From: VGSG01 sp040756375
GTDB lineage: Bacteria; Desulfobacterota; Desulfomonilia; Desulfomonilales; Desulfomonilaceae
DNA: 64,000 bases
NCBI GenBank assembly: GCA_040756375.1
Contig: JBFLZC010000010.1
Coordinates: forward strand, 62,001-126,000
Direction: 5' to 3'
In this document: piece by piece, positions 32,828-40,738 of the stretch
Numbering within the stretch: position 1 is the stretch's first letter
Layout of the letters: every line of letters starts with the position of its first letter
Program-made: the position numbers and the translations under genes
The notes under the pieces: generated by a model
Databases searched by the model: none
Seen by the model: the letters and a program-made list of their open reading frames with translations, nothing else
Told to the model about the DNA's origin: nothing

Positions 32828-32870
32828 CTTCCGCTGGCCACCGTGTCGAGCCGAGTATGAAACATTGGTA

Positions 32871-32894
32871 GGGCGCACCCCTTGTGGGTGCCCC
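32871..32894. repeat. Palindromic extragenic element between rpsM and rpsK
   Basis: GGGCGCACCC, then CTTGT, then GGGTGCCCC: a stem with one bulged base in the 136-base rpsM-rpsK gap. No T-run follows. It resembles short interspersed palindromes elsewhere in the window. Its insertion inside a ribosomal operon is unusual, as this spacer is normally short. Confidence 0.55.
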
Positions 32895-32963
32895 TCTCGA
32901 ATCAAAACACCCGTGAGCAAGGCCGGGTTTCTAACCCGCCCATATCCGGTAACGGAGAGATAG

Positions 32964-33353
32964 ATGCCGAAGCGAGGAGCTCAGAGGAAGAAGAAGGAGA
33001 AACGGAACATTCCGCACGGGATGGCTCATATTCAGTCCACCTTTAACAATACCATCGTTACCATAACCGACCTCAAGGGCAATACGGTGGCATGGTCGTC
33101 TTCGGGAACTCAGGGATTTAAAGGGTCGAGGAAATCCACCCCGTTTGCTTCCCAGTTGGCCGCGGAAGACGCAGCTCGTAAGGCGATGGATCAGGGGATG
33201 CGCAGCGTGGACGTGCTGATCAAGGGTCCGGGGGCCGGTAGAGAAGCCGCTCTTCGAGCGTTGCAGTCCGCAGGACTCCAGGTCACGCTGATCAAGGACG
33301 TCACTCCTATTCCTCACAACGGGTGCAGGCCGCCGAAGCGCAGAAGAGTGTAA
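32964..33353 (+). CDS. rpsK: 30S ribosomal protein S11
   Basis: A 30S platform protein. 129 residues; IPHGMAHIQSTFNNTIVTIT, then GAGREAALRALQSAGLQVT and the C-terminal PIPHNGCRPPKRRRV. ACGGAGAG precedes the ATG. Confidence 0.98.
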   Translation: MPKRGAQRKKKEKRNIPHGMAHIQSTFNNTIVTITDLKGNTVAWSSSGTQGFKGSRKSTPFASQLAAEDAARKAMDQGMRSVDVLIKGPGAGREAALRALQSAGLQVTLIKDVTPIPHNGCRPPKRRRV

Positions 33354-33403
33354 GTACGGAACGTCCGGCAAAGGGACGCGGTTAGCTCAAAGGAGAGAAA
33401 GAC

Positions 33404-34030
33404 TTGGCACGTTACAGAGAATCGGTGTGCAGGTTTTGCCGAAGAGAAATGCAGAAGCTGTTTCTCAAAGGCGACCGATGCTATTCGGATAAGTGTGCGA
33501 TCGAGCGGCGCAACTACCCTCCAGGGCAGCACGGCCACGGTCGCCCGAAGCACTCCGATTACGGAGTTCAGCTCCGTGAGAAGCAGAAGGTGAGAAGGAT
33601 ATACGGTCTGCTGGAAAAGCAGTTCCGGAACACCGCGCGAGCGGCTGAGCGGCAAAGAGGGGTCACCGGCGAAAACCTGCTGGCCCTGCTGGAATCGCGT
33701 CTGGACAACATGGTGTATCGAATGGGATTCGCCGCATCTCGTGCCGAAGCCAGGCAACTGGTAAACCACGGTCACTTCCTGGTCAACGGGCGCAAAGTGG
33801 ATATCCCGTCGTTTAGGACCCGACCCGGGAATGTGGTCGAGGTTCGGGAAAAGAGCCGTAAGGTCCCCACCATCGAGGAATCCCTGAAGACCGCGGTGCG
33901 GCGGGGAATTCCGGAATGGTTGGAAGTGGATGAGGCGAATTTCAAGGGAACCGTAAAGGCCCTTCCCACCAGGGAGCAGTTGCCGCCGACCATACGTGAG
34001 CAATTGATTGTAGAATTCTACTCGAAATAG
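33404..34030 (+). CDS. rpsD: 30S ribosomal protein S4, zinc-binding form
   Basis: A primary assembly protein and mRNA-entry helicase component; in E. coli it represses the alpha operon. 208 residues from TTG with AAAGGAGAG upstream. The N-terminal CRFCRREMQ and CYSDKCAIERR give a four-Cys zinc site, as in some thermophilic and Gram-positive S4 proteins. The S4 domain is LESRLDNMVYRMGFAASRAE. Confidence 0.98.
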   Translation: MARYRESVCRFCRREMQKLFLKGDRCYSDKCAIERRNYPPGQHGHGRPKHSDYGVQLREKQKVRRIYGLLEKQFRNTARAAERQRGVTGENLLALLESRLDNMVYRMGFAASRAEARQLVNHGHFLVNGRKVDIPSFRTRPGNVVEVREKSRKVPTIEESLKTAVRRGIPEWLEVDEANFKGTVKALPTREQLPPTIREQLIVEFYSK

Positions 34031-34186
34031 TGCTACAGGCTTGCGGTGCACCTCCGCCGGATCGGCAGGCGGCGCCTCACCTGTGGACCATTGCTGGGTT
34101 GTTTGCTTAAGGGGTATGGAAGCCAGCGCTGAACGCCGATCCCCCAATCGGCGCAGCGAAAATCGCCAGGAGATAAGGGGGAAATC

Positions 34187-35236
34187 ATGACTGATACAGG
34201 GCAAGCCCTGACAAGCCGTAACTGGACTGAGCTTATTCGGCCGCGCCGCATGGAGGTCGAAGAGTCTTCTCATACCCTTTTCTATGGGAAGTTTGTGTGT
34301 GAACCTCTGGAACGAGGGTACGGCATCACGCTCGGGAACGCGCTACGGCGCGTGCTCCTCTCCTCTCTGCAGGGCGCGGCGATCACCGCGGTCAAAATCG
34401 ATGGCGTGCTGCACGAGTTCTCAACCATTCCAGGCGTCAAAGAAGACGTGACCGACCTGATCCTCAACCTGAAGAAGGTCCGGTTGAAGCTTCATACGAC
34501 CGAGCCGAAAGAACTGAGATTGGAAGCAACAGGCGAAGGTGAGGTTCATGCGGGAGACATTATCGCGGACAGTACCGTGGAGATAATAAATCCCGAGCAA
34601 ATGCTTGCTACGCTCTCCAAAGAGGGACGCCTTTCCATGACCATGCATGTGGAATGGGGCAAGGGATACGTGCCTGCGGAAGCGCACAAAGGGGAAGACG
34701 ATCCTATCGGCACACTGGCCCTGGACGCGGCTTTCTCACCAATCGAGAAAGTCAGTTACAAAATAACAAACGCCCGCGTGGGACGCCGAACCGATTACGA
34801 TCGGCTCACCATGGAAATCTGGACCAGTGGCGCAGTCACGCCGGAAGACGCCCTCGCCTACGCTGCCAAGATACTGAGAGAGCAGTTCCTGGTTTTCCTT
34901 AACTTTGAGGAGATGGAACGGGTGTCGGACGAAGAACGTCCCTACCAGGAACCCCAGATCAACGATAACCTTTACCGCAGCGTAAGTGAGCTGGAACTGA
35001 GCGTACGCTCCGCGAACTGCCTGAAGAATGCAGACATCAAGTTCATCGGCGAGCTGGTGCAACGCTCAGAAACCGAGATGCTCAAGACGAAGAACTTCGG
35101 CCGGAAATCGCTCAACGAGATCAAGGAAATCCTTGCCGACATGGGCCTAGGCCTCGGAATGAATATTCCGAATTTCCCGAGCCGTGAAGACCTGGAACGT
35201 ATGCAGCAAGAACGAGAGACTTTTATCGGAGAATGA
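34187..35236 (+). CDS. rpoA: DNA-directed RNA polymerase subunit alpha
   Basis: A 349-residue subunit that nucleates polymerase assembly. N-terminal domain: EPLERGYGITLGNALRRVLL and EFSTIPGVKEDVTDLILNLK. C-terminal domain: ELSVRSANCLKNADIKFIGEL and KNFGRKSLNEIKEIL, which bind UP elements and activators. The 156-base gap from rpsD contains an ACGCCGAT/ATCGGCG hairpin (about 34134-34154). ATAAGGGGG precedes the ATG. Confidence 0.98.
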   Translation: MTDTGQALTSRNWTELIRPRRMEVEESSHTLFYGKFVCEPLERGYGITLGNALRRVLLSSLQGAAITAVKIDGVLHEFSTIPGVKEDVTDLILNLKKVRLKLHTTEPKELRLEATGEGEVHAGDIIADSTVEIINPEQMLATLSKEGRLSMTMHVEWGKGYVPAEAHKGEDDPIGTLALDAAFSPIEKVSYKITNARVGRRTDYDRLTMEIWTSGAVTPEDALAYAAKILREQFLVFLNFEEMERVSDEERPYQEPQINDNLYRSVSELELSVRSANCLKNADIKFIGELVQRSETEMLKTKNFGRKSLNEIKEILADMGLGLGMNIPNFPSREDLERMQQERETFIGE

Positions 35237-35251
35237 GCCCGGGAGGCAAGG

Positions 35252-35689
35252 ATGCGTCATAGAAAAGCCAGAACTAAGCTGGGAATGAGAACACCTCAGC
35301 GACAAGCCATGCTGAGAAACATGGTGACCTCGCTGATGGAACATGAGAGCATCATAACTACCGATGCCAGGGCCAAAGCGCTCAGAAGCCTCGGCGATAG
35401 AATGATCACCTTGGGTAAACGCGGCGATTTGCATGCCCGAAGACTCGTGCTGAGGGTATTCCGTTCCAAAGAGGTGGCACGACGTCTCTTCGAAGAGATA
35501 GCCCCGCGCTATGCCAACCGCGAAGGCGGATACGTGCGAATCCTTAAGAAGGGTGTTCGCCCGGGAGACGGCGCCGCGGTTTCCATCGTGGAACTGGTCG
35601 AGAAGTCCCCGGCCGCTGCCGCGGGCAAGCCGAGCAAAGGCAAAAAAGGCATCAAAGATAGGCTTATGGACACGCTGAAATCAAAATGA
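35252..35689 (+). CDS. rplQ: 50S ribosomal protein L17
   Basis: The last gene of the ribosomal cluster. 145 residues; MRHRKARTKLGMRTPQRQAM, LMEHESIITTDARAKALR and NREGGYVRILKKGVRPGD are diagnostic. The C-terminus is extended by a Lys-rich tail. 15 bases after rpoA. Confidence 0.98.
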   Translation: MRHRKARTKLGMRTPQRQAMLRNMVTSLMEHESIITTDARAKALRSLGDRMITLGKRGDLHARRLVLRVFRSKEVARRLFEEIAPRYANREGGYVRILKKGVRPGDGAAVSIVELVEKSPAAAAGKPSKGKKGIKDRLMDTLKSK

Positions 35690-35774
35690 GCTTTGTATTC
35701 CGGGCGCCAAAAACAACGTGTGTGTGGCCACGAGATGGAAGTTCCGAGGAGACATAGCCGCTGAGTCCTTATTC

Positions 35775-35875
35775 GTCATTCCCGCGTACGTGGGAATCCA
35801 GAACCCCGACAAGCAAATTGTGGAAAACCTTGTACCAAGCCCCCAAGACTGGATTCCTGCTTCCGCAGGAATGAC
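35775..35875. repeat. Inverted-repeat (MITE-like) element downstream of rplQ
   Basis: The left arm GTCATTCCCGCGTACGTGGG continues into AATCCAG. It is mirrored by a right arm starting CTGGATTCCTGC and ending GCAGGAATGAC at 35875, so the 101-base unit has imperfect ~27-base terminal inverted repeats. Each arm can itself fold. No coding capacity is seen. It lies in the 35690-36045 spacer, which has no gene. Confidence 0.65.
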
Positions 35876-35952
35876 GGCGTGCTGCCGCCGCGAATCGGAC
35901 AGAGTTTTCGGCGGTCCCTGTATTTTCCGGCCGCATCACAAGAACCTCGTAG

Positions 35953-35998
35953 GGCCCGGCATCCCCCGGATCACGTCCGGGCCAGGCTCTGCCGGGCC
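35953..35998. terminator. Nested GC hairpin upstream of the ABC ATPase
   Basis: GGCCCGGC (35953) pairs with GCCGGGCC (to 35998), and inside it CCGGA pairs with TCCGG. No clear T-run follows. It could be a palindromic repeat or the end of the alpha-operon transcript. Confidence 0.35.
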
Positions 35999-36045
35999 AC
36001 AGCAATTCATCTGTTTGTGCAAGGCCTTCCGACCCCGGGCCTCCC

Positions 36046-36849
36046 ATGATCAGCCTTTCTTCCGTCTCCTTCTCATATCTACCTGGTAAGCCGCTCATCA
36101 GCGATCTGAGCATTCAGATCGAACGAGGGTCGCGGGTCGCGATCCTCGGACCTGATGGATCGGGGAAGACTACGCTTGCCAAGCTCATTGCAGGGCTCCT
36201 CCAGCCAAACTCGGGATCTGTGGTCGTTTCCGAGGACTCCCGCGTGCCGGTGGGGTACGTGGGCGGAGACCCGTACGACGCTTTGGTTGGAGTCTCCGTG
36301 GAAGAGGATATACTCTTCGGCCTTGAAAACGCCCAAGTCCCCGCGGACGAGATCCAAGCCCTTCTTGACCTAGCCCTCCAGTGGACTGGACTAGCCGGAT
36401 TGGAAAAGCGCTTGACTCACACCCTCTCAGGGGGGGAACAACAGAAACTCGCGCTTGCCGGATTCCTTGCCATGGGAACCCGTGTGCTGATTCTGGACGA
36501 AGCACTCTCAATGCTCGACACGAATGCACGGAGGTCCATACGGTCGCTCCTGGAGGATCTACGCAAGGACCCGGGGCTCACAGTGATCGAGATCGCCAAT
36601 GATGTCGAAGCGGTTTTGTCCGCGGATCGGGTTCTGTTCCTGGCACGCGGGGCTATCGTGTTCGATGGAAGCCCTTCCGATTTCCTGGTCGGCGAGAGGG
36701 GGAGCCATTGGCTGAGGTTGACAGGTGGCCTGGGCGCCCTCCTGGAGGCTTTGCTTGCCCGCGGGACGGTTACCTGTCCGACTGCCGAGGACAGAGAGTT
36801 GACTCGGTTTTTATTCAACACTATCATAAAGGAAAGAGCCGGGGACTAG
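36046..36849 (+). CDS. Orphan energy-coupling-factor (EcfA/CbiO-type) ABC ATPase
   Basis: A 267-residue ATPase: Walker A LGPDGSGKTTLAKL at ~34-47, signature LSGGEQQKLALAGFL, Walker B VLILDEALSMLD, and a final His-less switch region (IEIANDVEAVL replaces the usual THD-like segment). Similarity is to the ATPases of vitamin and metal ECF importers. No second ATPase, EcfT or S component is nearby. In Firmicutes the ecfA-ecfA-ecfT genes follow rplQ directly, and this gene occupies the same position alone. The substrate is unknown. Confidence 0.85.
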   Translation: MISLSSVSFSYLPGKPLISDLSIQIERGSRVAILGPDGSGKTTLAKLIAGLLQPNSGSVVVSEDSRVPVGYVGGDPYDALVGVSVEEDILFGLENAQVPADEIQALLDLALQWTGLAGLEKRLTHTLSGGEQQKLALAGFLAMGTRVLILDEALSMLDTNARRSIRSLLEDLRKDPGLTVIEIANDVEAVLSADRVLFLARGAIVFDGSPSDFLVGERGSHWLRLTGGLGALLEALLARGTVTCPTAEDRELTRFLFNTIIKERAGD

Positions 36850-36961
36850 AAACACCTTGAGAATATTGGGATTATGTTATATAAGTACCTTGATTCTTAC
36901 GGAATGCTCGCGGGGATCAAATCGACTCGATCCGTGAGCGCAACGGATTCAAAGGCTCTCA

Positions 36962-37282
36962 ATGGTAACGGCGTTGGCTCAGGCCCTGAAGTGGGCTCGC
37001 TTCATAGTGGTTCTTTTGCTCCTGGTATCGGCCGGTATGCTTATGGGCGAAAAGGGATTAGCCCAGCGCAAGGAGTTGCTCAAAAAGAAGGCTGACTTGG
37101 AGAGGACCAATACGGAGCTGGGGTCTGAGATTATTGATTTGGAGAGGCGTGTCACGCTCTTGCGGACGGACGGGAGAGTGATAGAACGGGCTGCGAAGCG
37201 GAAGTTGGGGATGGTGCGGCCCGGGGAGACTGTGTATATATTCACCGGGCCGGGTTTGGAAGATCCTCATCATTCAGAATAA
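36962..37282 (+). CDS. FtsB/DivIC-like septum formation protein
   Basis: A 106-residue protein with one membrane helix (about residues 12-30), then a coiled coil (KELLKKKADLERTNTELG) and the motif AAKRKLGMVRPGETVYIF, which is typical of the FtsB/DivIC family. The family links FtsL and FtsQ in the divisome, with the coiled coil in the periplasm. The ATG at 36962 gives a short N-terminal tail. Its position before pilM is atypical. Confidence 0.85.
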   Translation: MVTALAQALKWARFIVVLLLLVSAGMLMGEKGLAQRKELLKKKADLERTNTELGSEIIDLERRVTLLRTDGRVIERAAKRKLGMVRPGETVYIFTGPGLEDPHHSE

Positions 37283-37328
37283 AATACTTTAAAAAGCTCG
37301 CTTATCAATTGGGAATTAATAGTTTTTA

Positions 37329-37357
37329 TTGACACACTGGCTCGATTGGTGTACGAT
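37329..37357 (+). promoter_or_regulatory. Sigma-70-type promoter of pilMNOP
   Basis: TTGACA (37329-37334), a 17-base spacer, then TACGAT (37352-37357), 49 bases before pilM. The match is strong, in an AT-rich patch. Confidence 0.7.
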
Positions 37358-37405
37358 TGACTCGGCGCGATAAAAGTACTCGTGCCCGCCATGTGAGGAA
37401 AATAG

Positions 37406-38461
37406 ATGGCTGTACCGAAAATCCTCGGGCTCGACATTGGCACCTGCTCGGTGAAGATGGTCGAGATAGACCGCTCAAAGAAAGGCTTTGAGCTCCAATT
37501 CGTCGGCGTCGCTCCGTTGCCGGACGGAGCGGTAGTCGACAAGTCTGTGAAGAAACCCGAGGAGGTGGCCAGCAGCCTCCTGAGCCTGCACTCGGGCTCA
37601 AAGAGCCGGACGAAAGATGTGGCCACCTCGATCGCGGGCAAGTCCGTGATCGTGAAACAGGTGACCATGAACTCCATGTCCGATGCGCAGCTTGAGAAGC
37701 AGATCGAACTGGAGGCTGAGCCTTACATACCTTTTGACATCAAGGACGTGAACCTGGACTTCTGTATCATGGGTGACCGGCCGGAGCGGGAAGGCACCAT
37801 GGAAGTGGTGCTGGTGGCAGCGAAAAAGGACTACATGGATGAGTACGTGGGCTTGATACGCTCCGTGAATCTCAATCCTGTGGTCATTGACGTGGACCCG
37901 TTCGCCTTGGAGGTAATGTACGAGTTCTGTTACCCGAACGTCCAGGAGGAAGTGGTGGCTCTCGTAAACGTGGGAGCCAGCACGGTCAACGTAAATATCC
38001 TCAAATCCGGAGCCACCCAATATACCAGGGATCTTCCGCTGGGAGGAGATTCCGTCACCCGTGAGATCATGCGCTTTTTTGACGTGAGCTACACGCGGGC
38101 GGAGAACATCAAGATCGGCGCACAGATGGACGGGATCAACCCGCGAAATCTGCGCAAGATCCTCCAGCGGGCCGTGGATTACACGGTCACGGAATTACAA
38201 AAGATCCTGGATTTCTTTGCTTCAAATATCTCGTACGATCCTATTCAGAAGATCTTCCTGTCCGGGGGCGCGGCCAAGACTTACGGTCTGGCATCGACAA
38301 TGCAAGAAGAGCTGAACATACCGGTGGAACTGGTGGACCCGTTCAGGAGTCTTAGAATCGACGAGAAGACGTTTGATCTGGACTACTTGGCTCACGTGGG
38401 GCCTTCCATGGCAGTAGCTGTGGGACTAGCCCTCCGAGACGAAAAGGACAAGATAATCTAG
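37406..38461 (+). CDS. pilM: Type IV pilus assembly protein PilM
   Basis: A cytoplasmic actin/FtsA-fold ATPase that binds the N-terminus of PilN. 351 residues; the phosphate-binding loop LGLDIGTCSVKMVEI near residue 8, the second loop VALVNVGASTVNVNIL and the adenosine motif FLSGGAAKTYGL are present. pilN starts on the next base after its stop. The order pilMNOP is that of proteobacterial and other Gram-negative pilus operons. Confidence 0.97.
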   Translation: MAVPKILGLDIGTCSVKMVEIDRSKKGFELQFVGVAPLPDGAVVDKSVKKPEEVASSLLSLHSGSKSRTKDVATSIAGKSVIVKQVTMNSMSDAQLEKQIELEAEPYIPFDIKDVNLDFCIMGDRPEREGTMEVVLVAAKKDYMDEYVGLIRSVNLNPVVIDVDPFALEVMYEFCYPNVQEEVVALVNVGASTVNVNILKSGATQYTRDLPLGGDSVTREIMRFFDVSYTRAENIKIGAQMDGINPRNLRKILQRAVDYTVTELQKILDFFASNISYDPIQKIFLSGGAAKTYGLASTMQEELNIPVELVDPFRSLRIDEKTFDLDYLAHVGPSMAVAVGLALRDEKDKII

Positions 38462-39055
38462 ATGGTCAGGATAAATCTTCTTCCCATCAGGCATATCCTG
38501 CGTAAACGTGAGCTGAAGAACTTCGGAATCACTGCTCTGGCGATTCTTGTGGTGGCATTCGGTTTGATGGGCTTGGCGTACACGTATGTGTCCGTGAAGA
38601 TCGGCGACCTCAACACCGAAAAGACCAAGCAGGAAGCGAAGCTGAACAAGCTCAAGCAAAGAAACCAGGAAATCAATGCGCTCAAGGCGGAAATAGCTCG
38701 GCTCCAGAAGCAGGTGGATACCATCGAAAAGCTGACAAAGATACGGGATACACCTGCCCCCTTCATGGGCGCGGTCTCTCTGGCCATTCCGGACGAAGTC
38801 TGGGTCCAGAACATGACGAAGTCCGGCCGCAGCTTCACGCTCGATGGAATTGGAGTTGACAACACGGTCATCGTGAAGTTCGTGGAAAACCTACAAAGGA
38901 TCCGCAAGAATTACACTGCGAAACAACCGCGGATCGATCCGGGCAAGAAGGACGAGCCGTTCTTTGGTGATGTAAGGCTCGTTCAGGTGGTGCGGAGCGG
39001 CGCCAGAGGAGCGCTCGGTTCCATGCAGTTCAAGATCGTGGGAACATTACGGTGA
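38462..39055 (+). CDS. pilN: Type IV pilus inner-membrane protein PilN
   Basis: A bitopic protein of 197 residues. It begins with the PilM-binding INLLP motif (MVRINLLPIRHILRKRELKN), followed by a membrane helix (~22-42), a coiled coil and a ferredoxin-like periplasmic domain. It immediately follows pilM with no gap and lies 10 bases before pilO. Confidence 0.96.
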   Translation: MVRINLLPIRHILRKRELKNFGITALAILVVAFGLMGLAYTYVSVKIGDLNTEKTKQEAKLNKLKQRNQEINALKAEIARLQKQVDTIEKLTKIRDTPAPFMGAVSLAIPDEVWVQNMTKSGRSFTLDGIGVDNTVIVKFVENLQRIRKNYTAKQPRIDPGKKDEPFFGDVRLVQVVRSGARGALGSMQFKIVGTLR

Positions 39056-39065
39056 GGATGCTGCT

Positions 39066-39752
39066 ATGACGGCCGAAGAACTATTTTTTAGGGTCTCGAA
39101 GATACAGCGACTCGCCATTGTCATTGCGGTTGCCGCCCTACTCCTGGTCGCTTTCTACTTCCTAGTCATATCGGACAATCTCAGTGTCATTAGTTCTCTT
39201 GAACAGCAGATTGCACGCATAAAGACCGACATCATCAATCAGGAGAACATAGAAAAGCAAGGTCCTCAGCTTAAAGCGCGCATTCAGGAGCTCAAAGACA
39301 AGTTAGAGACCATGGTGGCCTCGCTGCCGGAGAAGCAAGAAATCGAACAGCTCCTGCAAACTGTTACGCAGCTCCTCAGCGAAACGCATCTCATTTCAAA
39401 GAAGTTCGTTCCCGGTGCGGAACAGGTGGACACGGAACTCTATTACGCAAAGATCCCCATTAGCCTCAGCACCACGGGAGATTATCAGAAACAGGGAGCG
39501 TTCCTTGCGGGTCTCAATGATCTACCCCGTATCGTGAACGTCCCGAGTATTTCTTTGAGGAGAGCCTCCGGGCTCTCCCCGCGTGAGACCGAGCTGGCGA
39601 GCAAACTTGACCTGATTCACCTCGAGGCCGACATCAGCGGCGAGACGTACCGGCGGCTCACCCCGGAGGAGATCAAGAGAGTCCAGGAGCAGAAGGCAGC
39701 TAAGCCTGGAGCGAGGCGGCCGCCGCCACGCAAGGGGGCGGGGGCCGATTGA
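39066..39752 (+). CDS. pilO: Type IV pilus inner-membrane protein PilO
   Basis: A 228-residue PilN partner. A membrane helix at ~17-37 is followed by a coiled coil rich in Glu, Lys and Gln, and a globular periplasmic domain ending near residue 205. The C-terminus has a basic Pro/Arg tail. pilP begins 18 bases downstream. Confidence 0.95.
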   Translation: MTAEELFFRVSKIQRLAIVIAVAALLLVAFYFLVISDNLSVISSLEQQIARIKTDIINQENIEKQGPQLKARIQELKDKLETMVASLPEKQEIEQLLQTVTQLLSETHLISKKFVPGAEQVDTELYYAKIPISLSTTGDYQKQGAFLAGLNDLPRIVNVPSISLRRASGLSPRETELASKLDLIHLEADISGETYRRLTPEEIKRVQEQKAAKPGARRPPPRKGAGAD

Positions 39753-39770
39753 TCAGAGAGGTTATGTGGA

Positions 39771-40514
39771 ATGATGACCCTGGAAATATGCGGCACTGTC
39801 ATGCGGAAGTTTGCGGGAATAGCACTCGCTGTGGGTTTCTGCGGCCTCATATTCGGTTGTCAGGACCTTAACCTCGCAATCGACGGAATCCTGGGGCAAA
39901 GTCCGCCTGCGATAGCCTCGGTAGCCAAGACTCACGTGGGGTCCCCCCTCGTGATTGCGAAGAAACGCGAGCCCGGCGCAGAGACCCCTCAGCCTGCGCC
40001 GACCAAGCCGGCAGTAACTCCTCCTACCCCCGAAAAACCTGCTCCGCCAAAGAAAGCAGAGCCTGAAGCAAAACCCGCCCCTCCGGGTAAGGCTCCGGAA
40101 AAACCTCCGGTTGCCATGCAAGGCAAGAGAAGGGCCCCGGGAGCACCTGCCCCTGAGAAGCCTGCTGTAGCCGTTCCAGCCCCTCCGGCGAAAAGCGTCT
40201 TCACGGTGGAACGCGACCCGTTCAAGCAGCCGACGGAAATACTCCCCACCGAATGTCCTCCGTCATTGCCGCTGTGCCGTTTCGACAGGTCCCAGCTCAA
40301 GCTGGTTGGCGTCATCCAGGTGGGCGAAGGTGAGCTCCGGGGCATGGTAGAAGACCCGGACGGCCGAGGATATTTCGTGGGTACCGGTATGCAGATTGGT
40401 GGCGCCACCATCACGCAGGTGACGGCCAGAGGAATGATTCTCCACGATCATCGAACCCGCCAAGACATTGCCATGCCGCTCTTCAGGGAAGCCCGGGAAG
40501 GCATGGAATTCTGA
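39771..40514 (+). CDS. pilP: Type IV pilus lipoprotein PilP
   Basis: Links the PilN/PilO platform to the secretin. The lipobox-like LIFGCQD (Cys ~30) suggests lipid attachment. A long Pro/Ala/Lys linker (about residues 60-135) is followed by the conserved beta domain with RDPFKQP, LKLVGVIQVGEGELRGMVED and RGYFVGTGMQIGG. GAGAGG lies eight bases before the ATG at 39771; a start at 39801 would give a more typical signal peptide. The expected pilQ is absent downstream: the next gene is on the other strand. Confidence 0.92.
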   Translation: MMTLEICGTVMRKFAGIALAVGFCGLIFGCQDLNLAIDGILGQSPPAIASVAKTHVGSPLVIAKKREPGAETPQPAPTKPAVTPPTPEKPAPPKKAEPEAKPAPPGKAPEKPPVAMQGKRRAPGAPAPEKPAVAVPAPPAKSVFTVERDPFKQPTEILPTECPPSLPLCRFDRSQLKLVGVIQVGEGELRGMVEDPDGRGYFVGTGMQIGGATITQVTARGMILHDHRTRQDIAMPLFREAREGMEF

Positions 40515-40539
40515 TCTCTAGCTGCGGTTCACACGCCTC

Positions 40540-40722
40540 TTATTTGAAGCACCCCAATTGGCACGCGCAGATCTTGATCTGCATCTCGTTGAGGAGCTCT
40601 CCGACCTTACGCGTGGTAAGTCCCGCTTCCTTGGCCACTTCCATTGCAGCGTGACACGATATGCGGCCGCCGTTCTGCTTTGTCATAATTAGCTCTTTTG
40701 CTCTGTTTTTGTCCATTTTCAA
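40540..40722 (-). CDS. Small conserved-looking protein with C-terminal CQLGCF motif
   Basis: A 60-residue protein with a predicted helical N-terminal part of helix-turn-helix character (ISCHAAMEVAKEAGLTTRKV, then GELLNEMQ). Its C-terminus contains three Cys in ICACQLGCFK, which could bind a metal or an Fe-S cluster. A first or third codon start is possible (MKMDKN). It lies 16 bases after the end of the aconitase gene on the same strand and is probably cotranscribed with it. No function is recognised. It could be a redox- or metal-sensing regulator, which is inference. Confidence 0.65.
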   Translation of the reverse strand: MKMDKNRAKELIMTKQNGGRISCHAAMEVAKEAGLTTRKVGELLNEMQIKICACQLGCFK

Positions 40723-40738
40723 ACCACCAACGTTTTAA

